Positions 11,053 through 20,214 of a DNA stretch of 39,797 nucleotides are shown piece after piece (position 1 is the first letter of the stretch; each line of letters starts with the position of its first letter). The notes beneath the pieces are model-generated. The model was not told the DNA's origin and made no database searches. It was given only the letters and a program-made list of their open reading frames with translations. Origin of the DNA: Candidatus Fredericiella danica (lineage in GTDB: Bacteria; Chloroflexota; Anaerolineae; Caldilineales; Caldilineaceae); contig JADJPH010000107.1 of assembly GCA_016713335.1 (NCBI GenBank), positions 1 to 39,797 on the forward strand. The letters run 5' to 3'. Made by a program: the position numbers and the translations under genes.

Positions 11053-12080
11053 ATGAGTCCTGATCTACGCAAAAAACTAATCTGGTCGCTGATCGGCGCC
11101 GTGCTCCTCTACGTCGTGCTGGCCCTATGGAGCGATCTACCCGATCTGATTGCAGCGCTAAAATCGTTCCCCTGGCAATGGCTGCCGCTCATCCTCGGCT
11201 TCACCCTGGTCAACTACCTGCTCCGCATCTACCGCTGGCATTGGTGGCTTGGCATCGTGGGCGTCAAGATCTCGCGCTGGGATAGCACGCGCATCTTTGG
11301 CGTCGGCATGCTCATGATGATGACCCCCGGCAAGGTGGGCGAACTGCTCAAGAGCTACATGGTGAAAAATGTGACGGGTACACCCATGAGCGTCACCGCC
11401 CCGGTTATTCTCGCCGAACGCGTGATTGACGGCATCGCCATGGTCGTATTGGCCTCGATTGGCCTGATCACATTCCCAGAACCCACGGCGCGCCTGGTGG
11501 CGCTTGCCATCCTGGTCACCTTCGTGGTAGGGATCGTCATCATCCAGATTCGCCCGTTGGCACTGAAAATGCTGGCGTGGGCGCATCGCATCCCGCTCGT
11601 TCACAGATTCTCAGATAGCCTCTACGCAATCTACGAGAGCAGTTATACGCTGTTTAAGCCAAAGCACCTGCTCCGGCCCTCTTGATCGGCATGGCGGCAT
11701 GGGGCATCACGGGCATCGCCTTTGGCGTCGTGCTCATCGGTTTCGGTGCGCCCCTCGACATGCAGACACTCTGGCTGGGCGTCTTCATCTTCAACATTAG
11801 CACGGTGATCGGCGCGGCCATCGCCTTGCCCGGCGGTCTCGCCGGCTTCGAAGGCAGTGCAGTCTTCTGGACACGACGCCTCTTTGGCATGGACCCGGCG
11901 ATTGCACTCGGCGCCGCCCTCCTGATCAGAACCACGACGTTGTGGCTGAGCGTCAGCATCGGTTTGGTGAGTTTTCTCTTGTGGCCTGACCTGCTTGCCG
12001 GTGCAGAGAAGGTGGATCGCAAGTCCTTGAAAGCAGAGAGCCAGGCGCTCGAAACTGTGACCGAGCCTGGCGCAAAATAA
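11053..12080 (+). CDS. Lysylphosphatidylglycerol synthase TM-region / flippase-like membrane protein
   Basis: Polytopic membrane protein of the UPF0104 / AglD / LPG_synthase_TM superfamily. ATG 11053 gives MSPDLRKKLIWSLIG; no strong ribosome-binding site is visible. Hydrophobic helices run through LIGAVLLYVVLALW, LILGFTLVNYLLRIY, VVLASIGLITF and ALAILVTFVVGIVII. The family motifs are MMMTPGKVGELLKSYMV and ILAERVIDGIAMV. A small indel near 11680 separates TLFKPKHLL from IGMAAWGITGIAFGVVLIG, and the second half contains ALPGGLAGFEGSAV, the second family signature. Length is about 342 residues. Members move or modify lipids or glycolipids; the substrate here is unknown. It stands alone between two terminators. 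Confidence 0.8.
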
Positions 12081-12124
12081 AAAAAGTCCCGCTGGCTTGG
12101 GGCCTTGGCGGGACTGTGTTTGTT
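12081..12124 (+). terminator. Intrinsic terminator after the flippase-like gene
   Basis: An 8-bp stem, AGTCCCGC (12085-12092) with GCGGGACT (12108-12115), is followed by a T-rich stretch and preceded by an A run on the other arm. It may act in both directions. Confidence 0.8.
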
Positions 12125-12259
12125 TTGAAAACCCGGCGGTTGGGCGCCGCCAGGTTTTCTGAAGCCGGTGTTTTGGAGGGCCACCGGCGTCGGAACAACA
12201 GCGCACTGGTAGTATGCGACGCCGGGCTTAAACCCACATGAACGAAAGTTAAACGCTAG

Positions 12260-12682
12260 ATGAGCATCTCCGCAGACGCCTGTTTTGCCGAAATCATCGG
12301 TCTCCACGATTTTTTCGAAGCCTGGTTGCGCGGCGCCGTCCCGGCAACTGCGGCAACCTTCGCCCGCTTCCTGGGGGTGACTGACCCCGAGTTTACGATT
12401 GTCGGACCGGACGGTGCGATCAGCGATCTCCCCGCCACCGCCGCCTGGATTCGCGCCGCCCACAGCGCCCGCCCCGGCGTCCGCCTCTGGACCGACAACC
12501 ATCGACTTCACTTTGCCGACGATAATATTGCCGTCGTCACCTACCTGGAATGGCAGGAGCGCGACGGCGCCACCACCGTCCGCCGCAGCACCGCGGTCTT
12601 CCATGCACATCCCACCGCACCCAACCTGGTATCGTGGCGCCACGTACATGAAACCTGGCTGGAGAATACCAGTGACGCTTGA
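12260..12682 (+). CDS. SnoaL/NTF2-like (DUF4440-type) protein
   Basis: A 140-residue protein with the pattern of the NTF2-like cone fold: an N-terminal helical pair (FAEIIGLHDFFEAWLRG), a strand EFTIVGPDGAI, an Arg/Trp-rich middle (LPATAAWIRAAHSARPG), WTDNHRLHFADDNIAVVTYLEWQ and the closing strands VRRSTAVFHAHP and LVSWRHVHETWL. Such proteins are small enzymes, binding proteins or chaperones, so no specific function can be given. ATG 12260 has no clear Shine-Dalgarno. It is transcribed ahead of the aldehyde dehydrogenase, with about 150 bases between them, so a shared transcript is not evident. Confidence 0.7.
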   Translation: MSISADACFAEIIGLHDFFEAWLRGAVPATAATFARFLGVTDPEFTIVGPDGAISDLPATAAWIRAAHSARPGVRLWTDNHRLHFADDNIAVVTYLEWQERDGATTVRRSTAVFHAHPTAPNLVSWRHVHETWLENTSDA

Positions 12683-12831
12683 TCATGGATCATCCTGAAT
12701 TTATGTAAACCTATACTTACGTCACGATCTCTGAATCTCCCCACAATCTCCTCAGAACCGCGCCCATCTATATAAAGTAAAAGTCTCACTGCTAGTCGAT
12801 GCGTTTCCCATCTGGTCACCAGAGGAGTCTT

Positions 12832-14367
12832 ATGCCACACAGCAATGGCGATCTACCGGTCAAACAGCTCTATATCAACGGCCAATGGCGCTCGCCCATC
12901 GCGGAACATTATCGCGCCACCTATGATCCATCAAACGGTGAAGGATTGGCGATGATTGCCCAGGCCGACATCGAAGATACGCGGCTGGCCATTCAGGCGG
13001 CGCGCACGGCCTTCGATGATGGCTACTGGGCCAACATGTCCCCCGGCGAACGCTCACGGTTGCTCCATCAAATCGCCGACGCGCTTGAAGCACGTCAGGA
13101 CGAAATCGCCGAGGCGGAAATGCGCGACGGCGGCTGCACCTGGCGCAAAGCCTATCTGTTGGACATTCCGGTCGGGTTGATTCATTTCCGTCACTTTGCG
13201 AAACTGGCGGATTTTGATCCGTTGGAGTCGGTGCCACAGATCACCTTCCCGGCACTCTCGTATAACATCGTCCGCCGCGAACCGATCGGCGTCTGCGGCC
13301 AGATCATCCCCTGGAACTTCCCATTCCTGATGGCGATCTGGAAGATCTCGCCGGCGCTGGCTGCCGGCAATACCATCATCCTGAAGCCCGCCACCTTCAC
13401 ACCTTTGAGCGCCATCAAATTGGTCGAAATCATTCACGACACTGGGCTATTGCCCCCAGGTGTGCTCAACCTGGTCACCGGACCCGGCCAGGTCGTGGGA
13501 CCCGAACTTTGCACCAATCCCATGGTGGACAAGATTGCGTTTACGGGCAGCACCGAGGTTGGCCGAGAGATTATGATCCAGGCCGCCAGCACCATCAAGA
13601 AGGTGACCCTCGAACTGGGCGGCAAAAGCCCCAACATCATCCTCGACGACGCCGACATGGATTTGGCCGTTGACGGCAGCCTCTGGGCAACTTTTATGCA
13701 CAACGGGCAGGCCTGTGAAAGCGGCACGCGGCTCTTTGTGCCGGCCAGCATCTATGACGAATTTGTCCCGCGGCTAATCGACCGCGCCGGCAAGCTCAAA
13801 ATCGGCCTCGCCAGCGACGGCGCATCCGATCTCGGCCCGGTCATCAGCGCGGGGCAACTCAAGAGCATCGAGGAATACATCAAGCTCGGCATCGAAGAAG
13901 GCGCCACGCCCGCACTGCTCGGCACGCGCCCCACCGACCCTGAACTCCAGGACGGCAACTACATCACGCCAACCATCTTCACGGATGTTGACAATTCGAT
14001 GCGCATTGCCCAGGAGGAGATCTTTGGTCCTGTCCTCTGTGTCATCAAATACGATAGCGAGGACGAGGCGATTCAACTCGCCAATGACACGATCTATGGC
14101 CTCGCCGCGGGCGTCTGGAGCCGTGATGCCGAACGCGCCCTGAGCGTTGCCAAACGCATTCGCGCAGGCACGATCTGGATCAATGACTACCACCTCATCA
14201 ACGCGGAGGCGCCGTTTGGCGGTTACAAACAGAGCGGGATTGGCCGTGAACTCGGCACCTGGGGCCTGAAGGAATACCTCGAGGTCAAGCACATCCACAT
14301 TCCGCTGAACAATGAACGCAAAGGTAAGTTCTGGTACGACATTGTCGTGCCTCAACTTGAGGACTGA
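12832..14367 (+). CDS. Aldehyde dehydrogenase family protein
   Basis: NAD(P)-dependent oxidation of an aldehyde to the acid. A ribosome-binding site AGAGGAG (12821-12827) precedes ATG 12832, giving 511 residues with no interruption. Visible are QLYINGQW, the cofactor-binding segment IIPWNFPFLMAIWKI and KPATFTPLSAI, FTGSTEVGREI, the catalytic Glu in TLELGGKSPN (residue 261) and the catalytic Cys in NGQACESG (residue 295). QEEIFGPVL and a conserved C-terminus (NAEAPFGGYKQSGIGRELG) complete the fold. The C-terminal KGKFWYDIVV tail resembles betaine or aromatic aldehyde dehydrogenase-type members, but the substrate is open. It ends just before a strong terminator. Confidence 0.92.
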   Translation: MPHSNGDLPVKQLYINGQWRSPIAEHYRATYDPSNGEGLAMIAQADIEDTRLAIQAARTAFDDGYWANMSPGERSRLLHQIADALEARQDEIAEAEMRDGGCTWRKAYLLDIPVGLIHFRHFAKLADFDPLESVPQITFPALSYNIVRREPIGVCGQIIPWNFPFLMAIWKISPALAAGNTIILKPATFTPLSAIKLVEIIHDTGLLPPGVLNLVTGPGQVVGPELCTNPMVDKIAFTGSTEVGREIMIQAASTIKKVTLELGGKSPNIILDDADMDLAVDGSLWATFMHNGQACESGTRLFVPASIYDEFVPRLIDRAGKLKIGLASDGASDLGPVISAGQLKSIEEYIKLGIEEGATPALLGTRPTDPELQDGNYITPTIFTDVDNSMRIAQEEIFGPVLCVIKYDSEDEAIQLANDTIYGLAAGVWSRDAERALSVAKRIRAGTIWINDYHLINAEAPFGGYKQSGIGRELGTWGLKEYLEVKHIHIPLNNERKGKFWYDIVVPQLED

Positions 14368-14396
14368 CCGGTCTCTACCAGCACGCATTGGCAAAA

Positions 14397-14433
14397 ACAG
14401 GACGCCTGGTGATTGCGCCAGGCGTCCTGTTTT
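14397..14433 (+). terminator. Strong bidirectional intrinsic terminator
   Basis: A perfect 13-bp stem (14397-14409 with 14418-14430) with an 8-base loop. TTTT follows on the plus strand and an A run precedes it, giving T's on the minus strand. It lies between the converging ends of the aldehyde dehydrogenase and the minus-strand membrane protein and can serve both. Confidence 0.92.
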
Positions 14434-14456
14434 GTCCTGCTCAATTGCAGCAGTCT

Positions 14457-15182
14457 TTAGCCGCCCGGCGCCGGCGCATCGGTTGCCGGTGCATTGGCAT
14501 TGCTTGACTTCCGCCGTTTCGGCACAAACGCATAGCTCACCGCCCGGCGGCCTCCAGCAACCACCTGCGTCTCATACCGGTCAACGGCATTTAATGCGCG
14601 TAGATTCCCGGTTATTTCATCTAGCCCAGCCCGCAACAGTTCAACCTGGTGCGTCATGGGCGTCTTCCCGTCTTCAACCAGATCCAGAAACACATAGGCA
14701 TACGCCAGACGGTTGAGGACAAGATCGTTGACGGTAATCATCGTCTCATGCAGTGTCTCCAGCTGGATGTTCTCTTTCTGCAACGCAATCGCCTCCTCCT
14801 TCAACTGCATCGTCTTCTGCGCAAGCGTGTCGATGACCAGCGAAAATGAGGCAAACACGGTCAGGTAGAGTAGTGCGTTCCCTGCGATGATCAACGTACT
14901 CGTATCCGGATACCAGTAAAACGAGTACACAACTCGCACCAGCACCAGCAGACACGACAACAACAATGCAGTCCGCCGGCCATTGACCCATGCCGCACCG
15001 GCAATCGGCACAAGATAGGCGACAGGGAACTGCACTTTCGCCCCAAAAACGAAATCAAAAGCGACGAGAACGGCGGACAAGACTAACCACGTCAGAAGGG
15101 CTCGCTTCGGGTTGCGGTTGATGAAGTCGAAGAACGAGGCGAGCCACCGCAAACCAGGTAAAAGGTGAGGTTGGGCGCTCAT
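14457..15182 (-). CDS. Membrane protein with coiled coil and degenerate histidine-kinase-like tail
   Basis: 241 residues, uninterrupted. After a short amphipathic start there are four predicted membrane helices (about residues 28-46, 50-66, 70-90 and 95-115; for example LLTWLVLSAVLVAFDFVFG and LLLSCLLVLVRVVYSFYW). A coiled coil follows (QKTMQLKEEAIALQKENIQL). A helical hairpin (TMITVNDLVLNRLAYAYVF, then a second helix VELLRAGLDEITGNLRALN) resembles the dimerisation helices of histidine kinases but lacks a phosphorylatable His and is not followed by an ATPase domain. The tail is Ala/Pro-rich. It could be a membrane sensor partner or a decayed kinase. No other signalling gene adjoins it, and it diverges from maeB. 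Confidence 0.6.
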   Translation of the reverse strand: MSAQPHLLPGLRWLASFFDFINRNPKRALLTWLVLSAVLVAFDFVFGAKVQFPVAYLVPIAGAAWVNGRRTALLLSCLLVLVRVVYSFYWYPDTSTLIIAGNALLYLTVFASFSLVIDTLAQKTMQLKEEAIALQKENIQLETLHETMITVNDLVLNRLAYAYVFLDLVEDGKTPMTHQVELLRAGLDEITGNLRALNAVDRYETQVVAGGRRAVSYAFVPKRRKSSNANAPATDAPAPGG

Positions 15183-15222
15183 AAGTCAATTCCTTAAAGT
15201 TCGAGGGGGAGATCCCTCTACA

Positions 15223-15241
15223 GAACAGTATACAACTGTTC
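15223..15241. promoter_or_regulatory. Perfect dyad, possible operator
   Basis: GAACAGT (15223-15229), 5 bases, ACTGTTC (15235-15241): a perfect 7-bp inverted repeat in the divergent gap between the membrane protein and maeB, 41 bases upstream of the membrane-protein start. The regulator is unknown. Confidence 0.45.
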
Positions 15242-15317
15242 CGCCCCGCCAGAAAACGGTGTATTGTATGTTCAGGACTCGTGACAATTGTCCCCTCAAT
15301 TGGTGGACACTGCCGAA

Positions 15318-15357
15318 TTGCAGCATTGGAGTCTAGGGAGTACTATATTCTCCGTAG
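15318..15357 (+). promoter_or_regulatory. Candidate maeB promoter with overlapping dyad
   Basis: TTGCAG (15318-15323), 17 bases, TACTAT (15341-15346). The -10 lies inside an inverted repeat with one mismatch (CTAGGGAG 15333-15340, CTCCGTAG 15350-15357), a geometry suited to repression. It would give a leader of about 67 bases before the maeB ATG. Confidence 0.4.
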
Positions 15358-15420
15358 TGCACCCTCGATGGGTATTTTATGATTGTTTCATTGCAAGTCT
15401 GCACGAAAGTGAGAACCGGA

Positions 15421-17636
15421 ATGTCAAATTTAAAGCAGGATGCGCTGGACTATCATGCGCAAGGCCGACCCGGCAAGCTGAAAATCGTTGCCACCAAGCC
15501 CATGGATACCCAGCGCGATCTGTCGTTGGCGTACTCGCCCGGCGTCGCCCACCCCGTACTCGAAATCGCCGAACATCCCGAATTGGCCTACGACTACACG
15601 GCGAAAGGCAACCTGGTCGCGGTTATTTCCAACGGCACGGCCATCCTTGGCCTGGGCGATCGCGGCCCATTGGCGGCGAAGCCAGTCATGGAAGGCAAAG
15701 CTGTTCTCTTCAAGCGCTTCGCAGATGTCGACGTCTTCGATATCGAAGTCAACAGCAAGAACCCGGATGACATCATCAAGTTCGGTGAAATGATTGCACC
15801 GACGCTCGGCGGCATCAACCTGGAAGATATCAAGGCCCCTGAGTGCTTCTACATCGAGACTGAACTACAAAAACGCGTCGACATTCCCGTCTTTCATGAC
15901 GACCAGCACGGCACTGCCATCATCTCCGGCGCCGGTCTGATCAATGCGCTGGAAATCGTTGGTAAGAAGATTGGCGACGTCAAGATCGTGATGAACGGCG
16001 CTGGCGCGGCGTCGATTGCGACCGCCGATCTCTATGTCGCATTAGGTGCGAAACGCGAAAATCTCATCATGTGCGACACCAAGGGCGTCATCTACAAGGG
16101 ACGCACCGCGGGCATGAATGAGTATAAGGAAAAGTATGCTTCCGATACGACCGCTCGCACACTGGAAGAGGCGTTTGTCGGCGCCGATGTCTTCATCGGG
16201 CTCTCGGTATGCGCAGCATGGGCCGCGACCCGATCATCTTCGCCATGGCCAATCCAGACCCCGAGATCACCTACGAAGAAGTGCAGGCCGCCCGCAGCGA
16301 TGTCATCTTCGGCACCGGTCGCAGCGACTATCCGAATCAGGTCAACAACGTGTTGGGCTTCCCCTTCATCTTCCGTGGCGCATTGGATGTGCGCGCCCGC
16401 AAGGTGAACATGGAGATGAAACTCGCCGCCACCTATGCACTGGCCACGTTGGCGAAGGAAGATGTGCCCGACAACGTGATCCGCGCCTATGGCCTCAACG
16501 AACTCCGCTTCGGGCGCGAATACATTATTCCAAAGCCCCTGGACCCACGTGTCCTGATGTGGGTGGCCCCTGCCGTCGCCAAAGCCGCCATGGAGACCGG
16601 TGTGGCGCGGCGCCAGATCGATCTCGACGCCTATCTCGATGAACTTGCGGCGCGCCTCGGGAAGGGTGCGCAGGTCATGCGCCTGCTGGAACTCAAGGCC
16701 CGCAAGGATCCAAAGCGCGTTGTCTACGGCGAAGGCGAACAGGTCAAAGTGATCCGCGCCGCACATGACGTCGCCATGAACGGCATTGCCAAGCCAATCC
16801 TGCTCGGCCGCGCCGAGGAAATCAACGCCCAGATCGCAGCGCTTGGCATCGAATTCACCCCTGAAATCTTCGATCCCGCAAACTCCGACAAGCGCGCCGG
16901 CTATGCCGACGCCTTCTATGCGAAGCGCCAGCGCAAGGGCGTCACCCTCGCTCGCGCCAACGATCTCATGCGCCAGCCAACGTACTTTGGTTCCATGATG
17001 GTCGAATGTGGCGATGCCGACGCCTACATCGCCGGCCTGACCTACAACTATCCTGAGGTGCTACGCCCCGCACTCCAATGTATCGGTGCGCAAGAGGGTC
17101 GCTGGGTCAGCGGTGTCTATGTGATGCTCGTCAACGAGCGCATGTTCTTCTTTACCGACGCCACGGTGATCATCGATCCAACCGCTGAGCAACTGGCGGC
17201 CATTGCCCTCAACGCAGCCGACCTGACCAGGCGCTTCGACGTCGAACCACGAATCGCCATGCTCAGCTTCTCGAACTTTGGCAGCACGCCTCACGCCCAT
17301 CAGGGACGCGTCGAGGAAGCCACCGCCCTGGTCAAGGCGCAACGCCCCGACCTCCAGGTTGACGGTGAGATGCAGGCCGATGTAGCCGTCTCGCCAGACC
17401 TCATGGCCCGCCACTATCCGTTCAGCGACGTGAAAGCCGCCAACGTACTGGTCTTCCCGAATCTGGCGGCCGCCAATACATCCTACAAGTTGCTCAGCCA
17501 ATTGGGCGGCGCCGAGGCAATCGGGCCGATCCTGATGGGCATGAACAAGCCGGTCCATGCCCTCGCCACCGGCGCCGACGTGCGCGACATTATCAACTCG
17601 ACCATCATGGCCGTGGTTGACGCGCAAACGCGCTAA
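15421..17636 (+). CDS. maeB: NADP-dependent malic enzyme with phosphotransacetylase-like domain
   Basis: Oxidatively decarboxylates malate to pyruvate. ATG 15421 (MSNLKQDALDYHAQGRPGK) was chosen over an upstream in-frame ATG because MaeB proteins start here. The malic domain has LSLAYSPGVAHP, ISNGTAILGLGD, PVMEGKAVLFKRFADV, the metal site FHDDQHGTAI and the NAD-binding part IVMNGAGAASIA. Near 16212 the frame breaks after DVFIGLSV and resumes at MRSMGRDPIIFAMANPDPE. The ten or so residues normally between (as in SVAGAVSPEMV) are missing, so about 20 bases have been lost. The C-terminal domain (GFPFIFRGALDVRA, KPILLGR, FPNLAAANTSYKLL, PILMGMNKPVHALA) is the phosphotransacetylase-like domain of long bacterial malic enzymes. 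Total is about 740 residues. Confidence 0.93.
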
Positions 17637-17651
17637 CGCTCCAACCTGGAC

Positions 17652-17681
17652 GCTCCCTGGCGGCAAGTGCCGCCAGGGAGC
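17652..17681 (+). terminator. Hairpin after maeB, no T run
   Basis: A near-perfect 13-14 bp stem with a very small loop, arms GCTCCCTGGCGGCA and its complement, beginning 15 bases after the maeB stop. It lacks a T tract, so it may be a processing or stabilising hairpin rather than a true intrinsic terminator. Confidence 0.5.
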
Positions 17682-17708
17682 AACAACATCGGCGTCCCCA
17701 AAACCCCA

Positions 17709-17750
17709 TTGACGATTGACCGTTGACCATTGACAATTGATAATTGTTTT
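17709..17750 (+). repeat. Degenerate TTGAC heptad repeat
   Basis: Six consecutive 7-base units of the form RTTGAYN: ATTGACG, ATTGACC, GTTGACC, ATTGACA, ATTGATA, ATTGTTT. It lies between the maeB hairpin and the FAD oxidoreductase start. Related units recur upstream of the flavoprotein near 33262 and near 39288. Confidence 0.7.
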
Positions 17751-17785
17751 TCCGGCTGATTCCCACCTGGAAGCAGGTTACCACT

Positions 17786-19060
17786 GTGATCAAGACCACG
17801 CCTTTCTGGACCGAGGAAACACCCCGGCCTGCCGATCTTCACACCGTTGAACTCCCGGACGCAGTCGATGTGGCCGTGATCGGCAGCGGCTACACCGGGC
17901 TACATGCCGCGCTCGCCCTACGGGCCGCCGGGGCCACCGTCGCGGTCCTCGAACAGGAGACGATCGGGTGGGGCGCCAGTAGCCGCAACGGCGGCATGGC
18001 CACGACGGGTTTGAAAGAAGACATGAGCGTCGTCTTCAAACGCTACGGGAGCGACAAGGGCCGGCAGTTCTGGGCCTGGGCGCTTGCTTCAATTGATTAT
18101 CTGGAGCATACCGTGCGCACCGAGGGGATCAACTGCAACTTCCAACGCAGCGGCCATGTGACGCTGGCCTGCAAACAGAGTCACTTCGACCATTTTGCGG
18201 AAGAGGTCGCCTGGTTCCGCTCGGCGTTGGACTATCAGGACACCTGGGTGGTATCCAAGAACGATCTGCGCACTGAGATCGGCACAAACGAATACTTCGG
18301 GGGATTGGTCGACCGCAACAGCGCCGCGGTTCAGCCGGCCCGCTACGTTTTTGGTCTGGCAGAGGCTGCGGCCAGGCGCGGCGCCCACCTGGTCGAACAT
18401 GCCCAGGTAACCGGCATGATGCGCCGGCGCGGGCGCTTTTTTTTGGGGACAACCCGAGGAAAATTGGAGGCGCGCGAAGTGCTCCTGGCCACCAACGGCT
18501 ACACAACGAATCTGGTACCGGCGGCTCGGCAGGGCATCTTTCCCGTCGGCAGCTACATCATCGTCACCGCACCGCTGCCTGAAGCCCTCCAACTTGAACT
18601 CAGCCCACGCAGCCGCATGTTCTTCGACAGCAAGAACTTCCTCAACTACTTTCGCATCACCCCAGACGGGCGCATGCTCTTCGGGGGCCGCCATAATTTA
18701 TCGACCGGGCTGGACTTGATGGACAGCGCACGCATGATGCAGGCGCGCATGATCGAAGTCTTTCCCCAACTCTCGGGCACACCACTCACCCATACGTGGA
18801 CCGGTAAGCTTGGCATCTGCTTTGACCTGATGCCCCATCTCGGCCGCGTGGGCGGCGTGCACTATGCCTATGGCTATGCCGGCCACGGCGTCTCCGTCGC
18901 CGGCTATCTGGGCAAGGAGGCAGGCGAGATGCTGGCGGGGAAACGTACTTCCAGCCTCTTATCAGAGATCACGCACCCACGCTATCCGTTTACACCATAT
19001 GACAGAATCTATCTACCCATCGTCTCCAACTGGTACCGGTTCAAAGACGCAATTGGTTAA
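17786..19060 (+). CDS. FAD-dependent oxidoreductase, DAO (glycine/D-amino acid oxidase-like) family
   Basis: Flavoenzyme that probably oxidises a secondary or primary amine. GTG 17786 (VIKTTPFWTEETPRP) is preferred; an upstream TTG at 17744 is within repeat DNA. The FAD-binding Rossmann motif is VAVIGSGYTGLHAALALRAAG, followed by WGASSRNGGMATTG, a motif typical of the gamma-glutamylputrescine oxidase/PuuB branch. Later come VLLATNGYTTNLVP, the second FAD motif around FGGRHNLSTG and the C-terminal YAYGYAGHGVSVAGYLG. About 425 residues, uninterrupted. Together with the aldehyde dehydrogenase 3 kb upstream it could serve amine catabolism, but they are not in one operon, so this is only a possibility. 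Confidence 0.87.
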   Translation: MIKTTPFWTEETPRPADLHTVELPDAVDVAVIGSGYTGLHAALALRAAGATVAVLEQETIGWGASSRNGGMATTGLKEDMSVVFKRYGSDKGRQFWAWALASIDYLEHTVRTEGINCNFQRSGHVTLACKQSHFDHFAEEVAWFRSALDYQDTWVVSKNDLRTEIGTNEYFGGLVDRNSAAVQPARYVFGLAEAAARRGAHLVEHAQVTGMMRRRGRFFLGTTRGKLEAREVLLATNGYTTNLVPAARQGIFPVGSYIIVTAPLPEALQLELSPRSRMFFDSKNFLNYFRITPDGRMLFGGRHNLSTGLDLMDSARMMQARMIEVFPQLSGTPLTHTWTGKLGICFDLMPHLGRVGGVHYAYGYAGHGVSVAGYLGKEAGEMLAGKRTSSLLSEITHPRYPFTPYDRIYLPIVSNWYRFKDAIG

Positions 19061-19143
19061 AGCATCTTGACGAATCGACACCGATGTCTATACTGCGTGC
19101 GTCGGTATCATCGCGCACATAAACATCAGACGAAGGGAAGATC

Positions 19144-20214
19144 ATGAAGGGCATTCGTTGGCTCCTGCTCTTATTTCCAGTCGCAATCGCGGCTGAGCTC
19201 CTCCATTGGGGAGACCTGGTCATTTTTGCGGCCTCTGCGCTTGCCATCATTCCCATTGCAGGCCTGTTGGGGGAAGCAACCGAATCACTGGCGGAAAAGA
19301 CCGGTCCACAGATCGGCGGTCTTCTCAATGCAACACTCGGCAACGCTGCCGAGTTGATCATCACGTTGATCGCCATCAATGCCGGCGCCATTGAATTGGT
19401 GCGCGCCTCGATCATCGGCTCCATTCTGGGCAATCTGCTCTTCGTGTTGGGTCTTGCCCTGCTCTTGGGCGGCATCAAGAATGGCGTTCAGCGTTTCGAT
19501 CGAACGCGCGTCTCTGTGGATGCAACGTTGACCATTCTGGCCGCAATCGTGATCAGCGTGCCCTCACTTTTCAGCCAATCCATCGAACCAGACTTCCAAC
19601 GCGTCGAATGGTTGAGCCTGACGACCGCGGCCGTCGTCCTCCTCCTCTATGTCCTCATGCTGGTCTACACGCTCCGGACGCCGGCCAAAAATCATGGCGA
19701 TGGTGGTGAATCCACGGCGGAACGCGTTGCGCACCAGGGCCCGCACTGGAGCACCAGTCGCGCATTGATCATCATGGTGGCGGCGGTCGCCGGCCTGGCC
19801 GTCATGTCGGAATTTCTCGTCGGCACCCTGGATGCTGTCAGTGAGTCGCTGGGGTTGACAGAGTTCTTTGTGGGTATCATCCTGGTCCCGATCATTGGCA
19901 ACGTCGCCGAACATTTGGTAGCGGTGCAGGTCGCCCGCAAGAATCAGATGGACTTGAGCCTCTCGATTGCACTGGGTTCCAGCCTGCAGATCGCCCTCTT
20001 TGTCGCACCGCTGCTGGTCTTTGTTTCGCTCATGATGGGTCACCCAATGTCGCTCGAATTCAATACATTCGAAGTGATTGCGATCGTTGCGGCGTCCATC
20101 GTGGCGGCCTTTGTGGCATTGGATGGACGGTCAAATTGGCTGGAGGGTGCCATGTTATTGGCGGTCTATGGCGTCCTGGCGCTGGGATTCTATTTCCTAC
20201 CGGCCATGATCTAG
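19144..20214 (+). CDS. cax: Calcium/proton (cation) exchanger, CaCA superfamily
   Basis: Integral membrane antiporter exporting Ca2+ in exchange for H+. It starts at ATG 19144 after an AGGGAAG ribosome-binding site. 356 residues carry about 11 hydrophobic helices in two repeats. The first family repeat is TLGNAAELIITLIAINAG with GSILGNLLFVLGLALLLGG; the second is IGNVAEHLVAVQVARKNQMD with LSIALGSSLQIALFVAPLL, both with the conserved acidic residue. A hydrophilic, acidic loop (GDGGESTAERVAHQG) sits between the halves. The stop overlaps that of the convergent gene by 4 bases in the palindrome CTAG. No interruption. Confidence 0.92.
   Translation: MKGIRWLLLLFPVAIAAELLHWGDLVIFAASALAIIPIAGLLGEATESLAEKTGPQIGGLLNATLGNAAELIITLIAINAGAIELVRASIIGSILGNLLFVLGLALLLGGIKNGVQRFDRTRVSVDATLTILAAIVISVPSLFSQSIEPDFQRVEWLSLTTAAVVLLLYVLMLVYTLRTPAKNHGDGGESTAERVAHQGPHWSTSRALIIMVAAVAGLAVMSEFLVGTLDAVSESLGLTEFFVGIILVPIIGNVAEHLVAVQVARKNQMDLSLSIALGSSLQIALFVAPLLVFVSLMMGHPMSLEFNTFEVIAIVAASIVAAFVALDGRSNWLEGAMLLAVYGVLALGFYFLPAMI

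Noticed and set aside
15223..15241. LexA/SOS box
   Set aside because: Half-sites GAAC and GTTC are present, but spacing is 11 rather than 4 bases.
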